Positions 1 to 9,719 of a stretch of DNA of 64,000 nt are shown in pieces; the stretch's first letter is position 1, and each line of letters starts with the position of its first letter. The notes beneath the pieces are model-generated. The model did no database searches, was not told where the DNA came from, and saw nothing but the letters and a program-made list of their open reading frames with translations. Origin of the DNA: Parastagonospora avenae f. sp. tritici 18332-5. Its lineage: Eukaryota > Ascomycota > Dothideomycetes > Pleosporales > Phaeosphaeriaceae. Made by a program: the position numbers and the translations under genes. The stretch covers positions 1 to 64,000 of the forward strand of contig JAFJTR010000118.1 of assembly GCA_022559985.1 (NCBI GenBank), written 5' to 3'.

Positions 1-1971
1 CCTATAGGTGTCAATTGATCTTAGGTTACGGTTCTCCCACGCACTCCCATATGCCTCTGAGTGAGACCACACCGAGTTCGGATCTCTTGTCTTGCCTGCA
101 TCGTTACAAGTTCCGTTCCTGAATGCGAAGACATGTCACCCCTCAAACATGAAAAGATGAGAAAGGTAAATGAAGCCTGCCTATGAGCTGGGACGCTGGA
201 TGCGAAAAGATGTTTTCATTGAAACATGAGAAGATGAGAAGCATAAGAGACTGATGTATGAATTGCGACGGTGTTGCACTAGTGCCGAGAGTATAAAGCT
301 CCTCGTTGCTGGCTCTTCCACGTCCACTGAATATCGAAGAGTGACAAATGCCGTGTTAGCATGAAGGTATGGTGAGCATGTTGATATGATCAGAACTGGC
401 GCTGGTCCGACGTATGTGCTGGGAGGGCACTGAGAAGTATGAAATGTCTCTTCGCAATCTAACTTCGTGGCTCTTCCTAGATGACAATATGTGTTGAATT
501 CTGTGCGGGCACCAACAGGCTTCGAGCAGCATGGCATGAGAAGATGTCGCTTGCATTACAAAAAAATGTGCTATGTGACGGTTGAGCAGTCAGAGATGTC
601 TGCTTGCAGCCCCACAAGCTCGACCAAAATTGCGGGAGTCTGATTTCCTGGGGAAGCTCAGTGTAGGTCGACTTATCACGCCGTCATCACACCCATACCA
701 TATACATCGGCGCAGCGAAAAGATCATGATCGTCGCCACTTCGATGGCCTTTATGCACTGTATCGAGTCAACCGAGCTCGCCATGATTCCTCGGCAGCCG
801 GTACTGCTCATTAGCACATCTTCTACTTGTAAGTGGCGGATTTTGGGGTCAGCTTGATCATATCTAGCTTGAAGTGCTAGTACGCGAGACGAATTAGATG
901 CACCGAATCTGTGGCCAGACAAGATGAGGTGCATGCGGTCACAATTCCCGGCCTCGTGGCGCCCCTCAATAGCGCGGAAGACGCAACCCAGACCCTGCGC
1001 AGATCCCCGAACGACGCGTTCCCCATCTGCCGTTCAGTCCCATCGTTCTTCAACACCATGCCTTTTGCACGATGGTCGCTCTACCAGGACCGGTTAATGT
1101 CAAACCTAAATCACAAGCCGGCATGAGCAACGCCATCTCGTCCCAATTGCGCAGAATAACATTTACCTGCCAACGCCTGCATTGAAGACCGTTAGAGGGC
1201 ATGTCACCGGTCGTCGCTCACGTCTTCATATGAGCTCTTCATCTTACCTTGCATGCTTGAAGGGCTGGAGGGAAGCCACGTCTGACTTGTCATCAGGGAC
1301 AATTGATGTGCGCGCGAAATGAGCGGACTGCGCCCACATATGTCTCCACCAAGTCTAACACGAATCGCAAACCTGTGGCAAGCTGTTTACAACGATAGCA
1401 CGCAGCTATTCGGCTATTACTTGACGAGCCGTCTCTCTCAAGAGGAGACTGACCCCAAAGTTCAATCGGCTGTCTCATCGGACCGCGAAGTCCTCTTCCT
1501 AGGCTGCACAAGCTTGAGATGCGACAGATGTGGTCGAGAATTGTGCGCCACTCGAGGAGCCTGCTCCGTCAATAAGGTTTACAGTCGGACCTAGTCAGAG
1601 ACTTATCCCTGGATCTCGTGGATCCCGTCCTTCATCAGCGAATAAGCAGCAACTGCCGGCAGCCATGTGTCAATGCTCAAACGCACGATGTTCGGTGGGC
1701 CAACCGCATGTTCGCGGTCGCGCTGCGCGATCTTCAATTTTGCGTACCAAGTACCGTCTTTTGGCACACACTAAAGACGGTTTTCGGGCGATATGCTCTA
1801 CGTTGGCTTCGCATATGCCCGACGCTCATGCTCCACTCGCCGCAATTCTTGGTTCGACATGTCGATTTAGAGCGTCTTCATCACACCAGTACTGTAACAT
1901 TGTTCAAGCATCTAACCTCATGCCTGATTGACACCCAACGATTCATTTCACCGCGGCGGGTAGACATCAAT
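1..1971. other. No gene recognised; scattered repeat motif
   Basis: I see no convincing coding region here; the open frames of 60-178 codons lack recognisable domains. Between 144 and 545 the motif CATGARAAGATG occurs three times. It is the reverse complement of a conserved block in the repeat array at 9.7-12.1 kb, so this end may hold inverted, decayed copies of that repeat. The last few hundred bases must contain the promoter of the receptor-like gene that starts at 1972. Confidence 0.5.
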
Positions 1972-3337
1972 ATGGACGACCGACATCACGAAGTATTGGC
2001 TGTGGCAGTTGGCTTCCTCGTGCTGACATGGTCAACTGTCAGCATGCGGTGCTACGTTCGTGGAGTCATGACAAACACGTGGGGCTTGGATGACTTTTGT
2101 ATGATTGCCAGCGTGGTGAGTTCGTTATGCCTGTTCTGTTACCCGAGATGCTGATCAAACATGGTAGCTCGTCTTCACCGTATACATCGCGTGCCAGATT
2201 ACCGCTGCTGTCCACGGAACTGGCAGGCATAGAGAAACATTGTCTGACCAGGATGCGAGGACTGCGCTCATGGCATGTTCACTGGCATGATCATATTCTG
2301 CCGCCACTAACCTTCAACCAGTTCTGGTATCTTTGCGAACTCCTCTACGTGATTTCCAACTGCCTCCTTAAGTTCTCGATCGGCTACTTTTATCTACGCG
2401 TCGCTGCCCAAAGGTGGCACATTTGGTGCATTCGGCTGCTGATGCTGGGCACTATCCTCTTTGGATTGATATACTTCTTCCTCGTCATGCTACAGTGCTT
2501 GCCAAGTAAGTACATCCCAATTGTACTAGAAAGCCGCTGATGAGTAAAGTCAACACCTTCTGGAACATCCATCCTGCATCCGAAAATTGCCTGCCTGAAG
2601 GCCCGACGCTCGGAATCACATACGCTCTTGCAGCGGTCAACGCCGCAGCTGACTGGGCATTCGGAACGCTTCCTATCTTCATTGTCTGGGACCTGAAGAT
2701 GAAGGTCAAGACCAAGTTTCTCGTCGCTGGTATCCTCGCCTTCGCTGCAATCGGCAGTATAGGAACAATCGTGCGCATGTTCTACCTACACACTCTTATG
2801 AACGGACCCGACTTTCTATATGCGACGACAGATGTCGCTCTGTGGAGTACAATTGAACCAGGCATCGGTATAGCGGCAGGAAGTATGGCGTGCTTGCGCC
2901 CCTTGGCTCGACTATGGTTGTGGCATCTGGGTCTTGCGGACGCGCCTCACGACCGTCGCTCTCGCACCTACTATCAATCCAACAGCGACCAGAAGCGCAA
3001 AGACCGCCGCGGCTATAGAAGAAGAAGAAGTCTCAGTCCCTCCGATCTGGTACCTACGGAAGCTGTAGGCACCACATCTATCGAAATATTCGGAACCAGG
3101 AAAGGACCGGAGACAAGAGATCTGTCGCCCCCAGATATCACGATTACGGCACCAGAACCTGAGCTGACGCCTAGCGGGCAAATCCGTCAGACTGTGACGG
3201 TCGAGCAAGATTATGAGAGCGCTCCACGTCTCCAACTTCGCGAGAGCTTCCGCAACAGCTTTACAAGGGGGACTATTCTCAGTCTTGGGAAGTTCCGGGT
3301 TCCGGTCACTCCAGCTCCGGCTCAACAGGACCGCTAA
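1972..3337 (+). CDS. Rhodopsin-domain (SAT4/PTH11-like) integral membrane protein
   Basis: Four exons (1972-2115, 2168-2272, 2322-2505, 2550-3337) give about 406 residues. The first two-thirds is a series of hydrophobic segments with family landmarks: an N-terminal helix, WGLDDFCM before helix 2, FWYLCELLYVISNCLLKFS, then NTFWNIHP and a helix pair ending in WSTIEPGIGI. This is the fungal rhodopsin/SAT4 family (DUF-type GPCR-like proteins, PTH11 relatives) found in the plasma membrane; ligands are mostly unknown. No CFEM cysteine domain precedes it. The last 130 residues are a charged, probably cytosolic disordered tail with an RRRRS stretch. Intron 2 (2273-2321) starts with GC rather than GT: GCATGT donor, CTAAC branch site, CAG acceptor, and removing it gives an uninterrupted family match. 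The ATG at 1972 is the first one that begins the hydrophobic N-terminus. Confidence 0.85.
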
Positions 3338-3699
3338 GCCAGCTTGTGTTTGAGCAGCTCCCATATGACCTGTAGCCAGCTACGCACGCTGTCAGTATAG
3401 TCAACATATGCACATCTCGCATGTCTTCGCTTTTAAGACAGTTGTCTCGCAGGCAACGACGCAGTCATCTCTAGGCCGCGCGGTAGCAAACCTGTACCTT
3501 TCACTAGGCACTCTTTCCTATCTCCGCCACAGTGATGCGCAACATAATTCACGTCGGTTCTTATCGCGAAAGATTTATCACAGCAGGGTATTCCTGTTAT
3601 CGCGACCGCATATCACTTACTCATCAAGCACAAATTGCTGTTGATATCCACACCCCGAATCAATCGCGACAAAGATAGTAGACCTATCTGACTTTAACT
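3338..3699. other. Intergenic, nothing recognised
   Basis: The 360 bases between the receptor-like gene and the next gene hold no supported feature. It should include the 3' end of the first and the promoter of the second gene. Confidence 0.4.
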
Positions 3700-4509
3700 A
3701 TGGGGCTACCAAAAGGATCGCAAGCTAGATTCGTCTTTCCAGTGCAGGAGATGAGGCCAGAATACACACCCGAGTACACGCCCGACAACCTTACACCTGC
3801 GACATCACATACCAGCCTCACGGAGCTCGAAAAAGCTATCACGACTGCTGACTCAGGCGCTGACCTTCAAAGTCACGAAGACCGCCTATTACCAAGATTC
3901 ACTCGCCTTCTGGACCAAAGCAAAGCCCTCGTCGATGTTCATGGGCCGCATACCACCGACGCTGGGACAAGCGTATTCACGCGGGCGCTCATAGTTAGAA
4001 ACAACACGGCACAGGCCTCTAATCAAGACTTTGCAAACTCACTGGCCGCAGCGCAGGACTGTATTGAAAGCGCTCAGCTTGATGGAGCCGCAAAAGAAGA
4101 CCTCGCCATCTTCAACCGCCTGGCACAGACTACAACTGAAGTTCTCGAATGCATACTTGACAGCGGCGATCTAGACCACGAAACACTCGGTTGGGGAGTC
4201 TACGGACTCAGCGCAGGATGCATGGTCAGCTCATCGCGGCGCGAAGCCTCGCCAATACTCGCATACAAGAAGCGCCTACATGATGCGCTTCAGAAAATGC
4301 CCTCTATCGACTCGACAGTCCGGAAGAATCTCGACAGTGTTGCGTGCTGTGGGGGGAAGATTAATGTACTTGCGAAGGCAAATAGGGAGATTCACATCTG
4401 TGCAAATCTGCTGCTTCAGCAGTTCAGACGGGAGGAATGGCGGCGCATTCGTTGGTATCATGCAGTTGCGGTTGCGAAGAGATGGGCTGATCATTTGGAG
4501 CTGATCTGA
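3700..4509 (+). CDS. Uncharacterised 269-residue protein
   Basis: A single-exon frame from an ATG at 3700 to TGA at 4507. I do not recognise a domain. It has a Thr/Pro-rich N-terminus including the direct repeat PEYTPEYTP (about residues 20-28). A mostly helical, charged body follows, with a basic aromatic C-terminus (EEWRRIRWYHAVAVAKRWADHLELI region, about residues 243-269). There is no signal peptide or obvious membrane segment, so it is probably cytosolic or nuclear. Codon use resembles the neighbouring real genes, and the frame is long with no equally good competing frame, which supports it as a gene. It reads in the same direction as both neighbours; no functional link is visible. Confidence 0.6.
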   Translation: MGLPKGSQARFVFPVQEMRPEYTPEYTPDNLTPATSHTSLTELEKAITTADSGADLQSHEDRLLPRFTRLLDQSKALVDVHGPHTTDAGTSVFTRALIVRNNTAQASNQDFANSLAAAQDCIESAQLDGAAKEDLAIFNRLAQTTTEVLECILDSGDLDHETLGWGVYGLSAGCMVSSSRREASPILAYKKRLHDALQKMPSIDSTVRKNLDSVACCGGKINVLAKANREIHICANLLLQQFRREEWRRIRWYHAVAVAKRWADHLELI

Positions 4510-5224
4510 CGACATTCGAGAATACATGGGGGCAGAAGAAAAGAATAAAAATTTGGGCGAGCTTGGAGCGGTAAAAGTATTGAAGGAGTAATGCACGATG
4601 CAGCAATGTTTCACGACAGACATGATTACAAGCAATAGCATAATAACGACTGTACTATTACCATCCACGGCAAGTCCGTTGAAAGTACTATACATTCTTT
4701 TCTATGTACAATCTTTAGCCTAACAAATATGGTCAAGATCTGGGAGAACATCTCGTCAGCGACCACTCTCTTCACCCTTTCAACCCCCACATGATTCTAC
4801 TTCACTCTTAACCATCGCACCCCTAACAGAACTGCCATGAAGTCACTGTGCTTATGCCGAATGAACACACCTCCTAACCCCACCGAGCTAGCGCGATTCC
4901 TCCCATGCAGATCCGAATCACGACATTTCACCCCACGATTTCGAATCCGAGCGCGACCATCAACAATGTCACAAAATCTCTCTCTGCTGCCGAGGAGAAC
5001 GACAAACATCAACACTCGGCTCGGGCAGAGCTTACTTGCCCCCCAATGGCAGCGCTCCCTGCCAGCCAGGGCGCCATGCATCCCTGACAATGACGGTTGA
5101 CCTGTCGTAGCCATGTTCTTGCATCATTTGGAGCTAGGATCTAGATGCCTTTAATAAGGCCTTTCGTGCGCTGCTTACCTGCATTCCTGCCTCTCTTCAC
5201 ATCTTAGTGACAGGTACCGCGGCC
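4510..5224. other. Intergenic, nothing recognised
   Basis: An AT-rich 3' flank (4510-4720) is followed by a CA/CC-rich stretch that is probably the promoter and leader of the transporter gene starting at 5225. The small open frames here have no family resemblance. Confidence 0.4.
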
Positions 5225-6858
5225 ATGGCTCTGGAATCAGAAAAAAACGTACCGCCCACGGCGTCGAATTCGAGCGAGTCGGACGTCGAGATACCAAATG
5301 GCGCTATCGATGAGAAGAAGTTGCTGAGGAGGCTGGATTTGAGATTACTCCCCGCGGTGTCGGTGTTGTATCTGTTGTCGTTTTTGGATCGGAGTAATGG
5401 TATGTGATGACAGTTGGGTTGGATGAGATAAGCGGATACTGACACAAGTAATTAGTTGCGAATGCGCGTATCGAAGGTCTAACAGCTGATCTGGGCATGA
5501 CCGGGAACCAATACCTCACTGGCCTGACGCTGTATTTTATCGGCTACGTGCTGTTCGAACTGCCATGCAACATCATTCTTAAGCGGACGACACCGCGGTT
5601 CTGGCTTCCGACGTTGACGATTGCGTGGGGAATTGTCGCGACGCTGATGGGCGTGACGCAGAATCTTGCGGGGTTCTTTGTTGTGCGATTCTTGTGGGTA
5701 TTCCATGTTGCGATGTGAGGTGCTGAACTGACTTGGGGTAGCCTTGGTGTAACGGAAAGTGGCTTGTTCCCGGGCGTTGTGTATTACCTCTCCATGTGGT
5801 ATAAGCGCGATGAGAGACAGTATCGTATCTCGCTGTTCTTCAGTGCGGCGTCCTTGGCTGGTGCGTTTGGAGGAATCTTGGCTTGGGGAATCGCGCATAT
5901 GAGGAACGTCGGCGGATATGCGGGATGGAGGTGGATCTTTATCCTGGAGGGTCTTCTCACAATTGTGATTGCTGTTGCCGCATACTGGTTCATTTCGAAT
6001 TATCCGGATACCGTTTCGTGGCTTTCCAAGGACGAACGCGCATTCATTCAGGCTCGGTTGAGGGCTGACAGCGACAACACCAACGATGAGCAGTTCCGAT
6101 GGGCTGATGTTCTGCTTGCGTGCAAAGACATAAAGATTTGGCTCTACGGTTTGGCGTTCCATACCATGTCCCTGCCGTTGTATACACTATCTCTTTTCCT
6201 GGTAAGTCGAAATGCTGCAAGTCTGGATGAACTTTTTTCGCTGACAAGCCTACAGCCTACCATCATCAAAGACATGGGCTACACCAATGCTCAGTCTCAA
6301 CTTCTTACCATTCCACCATATGCTGTCGCTACTCTGTTCACCATCTTCTGGGCCATCCTGTCGGAGCGCTACAAGCAGCGTGCGCTTTTTATCATCACCA
6401 CATCGACAGTTGCCATCATCGGGTACATCATTCTTCTCGCCAACACGGATCCCAAAGTACGACCTGGTCTGTCCTATGCCGGTACCTTCTTCGCGGCGAT
6501 TGGTATCTACCCCTCCGTCGCTCTGGTTCTCTGCTGGCCCGCCATCAACGTCTCCGGCCAAACAAAACGCGCCACCGCCAACGCGATGCAAATATCCATC
6601 GGCAACCTAGGCGCTGTGCTTGGTACGCAACTATATCGACCAAAGACGTCACCGCGATATGTCCTGGGGCATTCGTTCGCGCTGGGATATTTGTGCATGA
6701 ACATCGTGGTGGTTACCGCGTTGATGTTGACTTTAAAGAAGGAAAACAACCAGAAGGAACAGTATCTGATTGAGCACCCCGAGACTGCGGGCTTCCATGA
6801 TAGCGATGAGGACTTGAGGCAGGGCGATAGGCATCCGAGGTGGGTGTTCCAGGCATGA
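5225..6858 (+). CDS. MFS permease of the Dal5/anion:cation symporter type
   Basis: Four exons (5225-5399, 5456-5693, 5742-6201, 6256-6858) give 491 residues, the usual length for the family. Landmarks of the allantoate/nicotinate/vitamin permease branch of the major facilitator superfamily: LLRRLDLRLLP before helix 1, LSFLDRSNVANARIEGL across the first splice junction, the helix-4 signature RFFLGVTESGLFPGVVYYLS rebuilt by the second splice, and WRWIFILEGL after helix 6. Such proteins import small organic anions at the plasma membrane; the substrate cannot be told from sequence. Intron 3 (6202-6255) is 54 nt, in frame and free of stops, so an automatic translation would wrongly add 18 residues there; the GTAAGT and CTACAG borders and the family alignment show it is removed. 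The ATG at 5225 was chosen because it starts the acidic N-terminal tail. Confidence 0.9.
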
Positions 6859-7525
6859 ATGGGTGGCTGGGAAATTGAGGTCGCAATCTCGGAGAAGAGC
6901 CTTTATGTCTGGATATGCGACTGTCCTTTCCACCAAGTATAGGGCTGCGCCAGCCTCACTCTTGCGTAAGCCAAAGACCTACGTAGTCAGATGCAAGAAG
7001 AATCTATCAAACACGATTTCCCCATTTCTTCACGACTGCCAAGAGCAGTAATGTCTAAGTTGACATCCAGGGCTGTCAGAAACTTTAACCCAGGATAGTG
7101 CCGCGTGGCCGACCACGTGCAAGGAATTGAGTTGCGCCTCACCGCCATGCCCGGATAAGCGTGAAAGAGTCGCTGCACACTCAACGGCGATCTGCGATAC
7201 TCACGAACGTCGCTCTGGCCTCAGATTTCAAAGTGAAAGACGCTGATGTCTTCCAAGCCTGTCCTGTAGATCGGGCGTCACTAAGCGACTCCTAGCGGCT
7301 CTTGTTCATCGTCACCGACCAATCTGCCACGCGCGCGTCATGCATTCTGAGGCATGTTGACCCCGCTCCCGCCACGCTAGCCGAGACTGAACACTCCATC
7401 CAAGACTCCAAGATATTTGCACAGCCCAGCACATTGTTTCCCCTGCCGGGACATATATCAGCCATTGGCAAACTCCGCACTACGGCATCGTCTTGGTGAG
7501 ATCACGGCATACGTGGCGCACAGTC
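6859..7525. other. Intergenic, nothing recognised
   Basis: No coding signal beyond short random frames. It contains the 3' flank of the permease gene and the presumed promoter of the repeat-motif gene at 7526. Confidence 0.4.
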
Positions 7526-9304
7526 ATGGCGTCATACTTTGACCTCCCACCCCAGCAGAATGCGGCCGCTGCGAATATAGGAGTGCCAGAGGAAGAGAGA
7601 AGGCAGATAGGTCGAATGAGCATTCTGTCACCCGCTGTCACACAATTACTGGACGATTTAGGCGAAGCTCAGTCTGACAGTGAGAGCGAAGGAAGCCTGT
7701 CAGAGCGGGAAGACACTAGGGACCCCGGCGAGCTTACCAAGGGCACCGATGCACAAAAGTCACGCCGGGACCACGGGCTAAATACCATAAAGTCCACAAA
7801 AAGCCCGCAATCGTCTAAGAAGGAGGAACGATCTCCGAATAAAAGACCAGTTCATAGTAGTTTGTCTCCTGCGCGTGCTGAAGAAAGTGGACCATCGAAA
7901 CCAAGACCTAAGCCCAAGCAGCCTCATATGGCACGTTTCCATTCTCTCAGAAGCATGTTGTTCTCCAACACGATCGAGGACAAGATCAAGTCTATTACCC
8001 AGGAAGATCCCAATAAAGAAGAGGCGGCTGCGGAGAAGTGGAAGAGTCAGCATGACCACAGACAAATGCCCAGTAGACCAAAGACCCCAGAGAAGGACGT
8101 ACAAGGAAAGCCACATGGCATCGGATCAAGACTGAAGACAAGTATACGACGCATGACGACCAAGGACGTGCCGACCATGCAGACACTGCAGGAGGATGGA
8201 ATGGCACACGACTTCAGCGATCACGGTTCAACAGCAAGCTCAGATGGCGAACCAGAGCCATATCAATGGAAACCTCGTGAAGCAGACGAAGAAAGCATAG
8301 ACCATTCCGATGTCGAGGATTTAGTGCGCTGGGTCAGCAGATGCGACCCGCCCAGCGACGGAGAAGCAAGAGCCAGCAAAACCCCAGCCATCACCTTGAC
8401 AGGCGCAAACGACAGTCACGATAGTCTCGGTGACTCAGACGTAGACGATCTCGTACAATGGGCAAGTCGCAAATCATCAGATCCGGAGGCAAAGCCAAAC
8501 CATCACACAGGCTACAGCGACGCCTCAACCGAATCCGATTCTGAACTCGTCAACGAAGACAACTCTTCCGAAGACGAAGACGCAGACGACCTCGTCCGCT
8601 GGGTATCTCACCGCGACGGCCCAACCGCAGGCCCTATCCGCCAAATCCGAAATTACTCCCCCGCAGGACGCAGCATATCCCACGACTCTGACGTGCCCGA
8701 GCTTGGCCGCTGGGTCACACGACATGACGGCACGAGCGGAGAATCAGTAACTTCCTCGCGTCCACGGGACTCCCTGGACGCGCCCGAAGAGCCTGAACGA
8801 GGCCGCCCGCGCAGTCGCGAAGGTGCGCGGCCGAAAGCAAAAGGCCACATCACGCACGAGGATATTGGGGATTTGGTCAAGTGGGTGTCGCGCAAGGATT
8901 CGAAGCAGCAGAGTCAGAGTCCGGTCAAGGTACAGGAGGATGAGGCGAAGAGGTTGTTGCGCAAGGATGAGAAGAAGAAACAGCAATTGGGCATGAGTGT
9001 GGATGAGGGGAGTTTGTCGCATGGGGATGTGCAGGGGATTATTGAACACGTTAGGAGTTCTGATTTGGTGAGGGCTGAGGCGAAGACTGGGAAGCCTGAG
9101 GCGGGTGATTTGAGAGATTTCAGGACGGGGGAGAGGGGGGTCAAAGAAGATGCTGCGAGTGATCATTTGGCGGAGAACAGAGCTGGCATCAGGCAGATTG
9201 AGGAGGGAGATGGTGGGAAGGACACAGGTACGAGGGATAGACATGGAAGTCTGGGACATGAGGATGTAGATGAATTGGTCAAGTGGATAAGTCGGAAGGG
9301 TTGA
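7526..9304 (+). CDS. Disordered 592-residue protein with seven DxxDLVxWVSR motifs
   Basis: Single exon from the ATG at 7526 (an in-frame TTG lies 33 bases upstream). The protein is highly charged and probably disordered, rich in Asp, Glu, Ser and Lys. A short motif with consensus D-V-x-D-L-V-x-W-V-S-R-[KR]-D recurs at about residues 262, 305, 352, 389, 446, 501 and 580. The copies at 389 and 501 are the most divergent (ELGRWVTRHD, GIIEHVRSSD), and the last one ends the protein. Each is preceded by acidic residues and often by S-H or H-E/S-D. Spacing is irregular (37-79 residues), so these look like linear binding motifs on a flexible chain, not a folded tandem repeat. The N-terminal third has a basic patch (about residues 100-150) with MARFHSLRSMLFSNTIEDKI. 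I do not recognise the family and do not assign a function. Confidence 0.75.
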   Translation: MASYFDLPPQQNAAAANIGVPEEERRQIGRMSILSPAVTQLLDDLGEAQSDSESEGSLSEREDTRDPGELTKGTDAQKSRRDHGLNTIKSTKSPQSSKKEERSPNKRPVHSSLSPARAEESGPSKPRPKPKQPHMARFHSLRSMLFSNTIEDKIKSITQEDPNKEEAAAEKWKSQHDHRQMPSRPKTPEKDVQGKPHGIGSRLKTSIRRMTTKDVPTMQTLQEDGMAHDFSDHGSTASSDGEPEPYQWKPREADEESIDHSDVEDLVRWVSRCDPPSDGEARASKTPAITLTGANDSHDSLGDSDVDDLVQWASRKSSDPEAKPNHHTGYSDASTESDSELVNEDNSSEDEDADDLVRWVSHRDGPTAGPIRQIRNYSPAGRSISHDSDVPELGRWVTRHDGTSGESVTSSRPRDSLDAPEEPERGRPRSREGARPKAKGHITHEDIGDLVKWVSRKDSKQQSQSPVKVQEDEAKRLLRKDEKKKQQLGMSVDEGSLSHGDVQGIIEHVRSSDLVRAEAKTGKPEAGDLRDFRTGERGVKEDAASDHLAENRAGIRQIEEGDGGKDTGTRDRHGSLGHEDVDELVKWISRKG

Positions 9305-9719
9305 ACGTTCGGCCGTGAGATTAGTGGCTTCATTGAGAGTTGGAGATAGATTTCGTACTTAGCGTGCGAGCATTTGCATTGTACTAGTACTATGCCCGTG
9401 TAGCGATAATATAATCAGGGACACATAAGGGTCTTCGAGGTTCGAGCAATAATGGAGATTGAATCAAGAGGCCAACATATAATCAAAGCGTGAAGCGTTA
9501 CACATCCGTGAATCCGCGAACAACCTCCAGCCTCGACCCTACATTTTTTGAAAATGTAGAAGATATCTGCTGCAATACATATGCTCGCACTTCCTAATAG
9601 CGCCTGAATAACGCCTCGTTTTGACAGATGGATGTGTCATTCGGAAGGATTGGACTGCGCTCATGATTCTCTATATGTTCGTTGCTTCTTCACGCCAGGC
9701 TACCGTAGCTACCCTTGAT

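Noticed and set aside
590..934. 114-codon minus frame that vaguely resembles an enzyme fragment
   Set aside because: No alignable motif and composition like random sequence.
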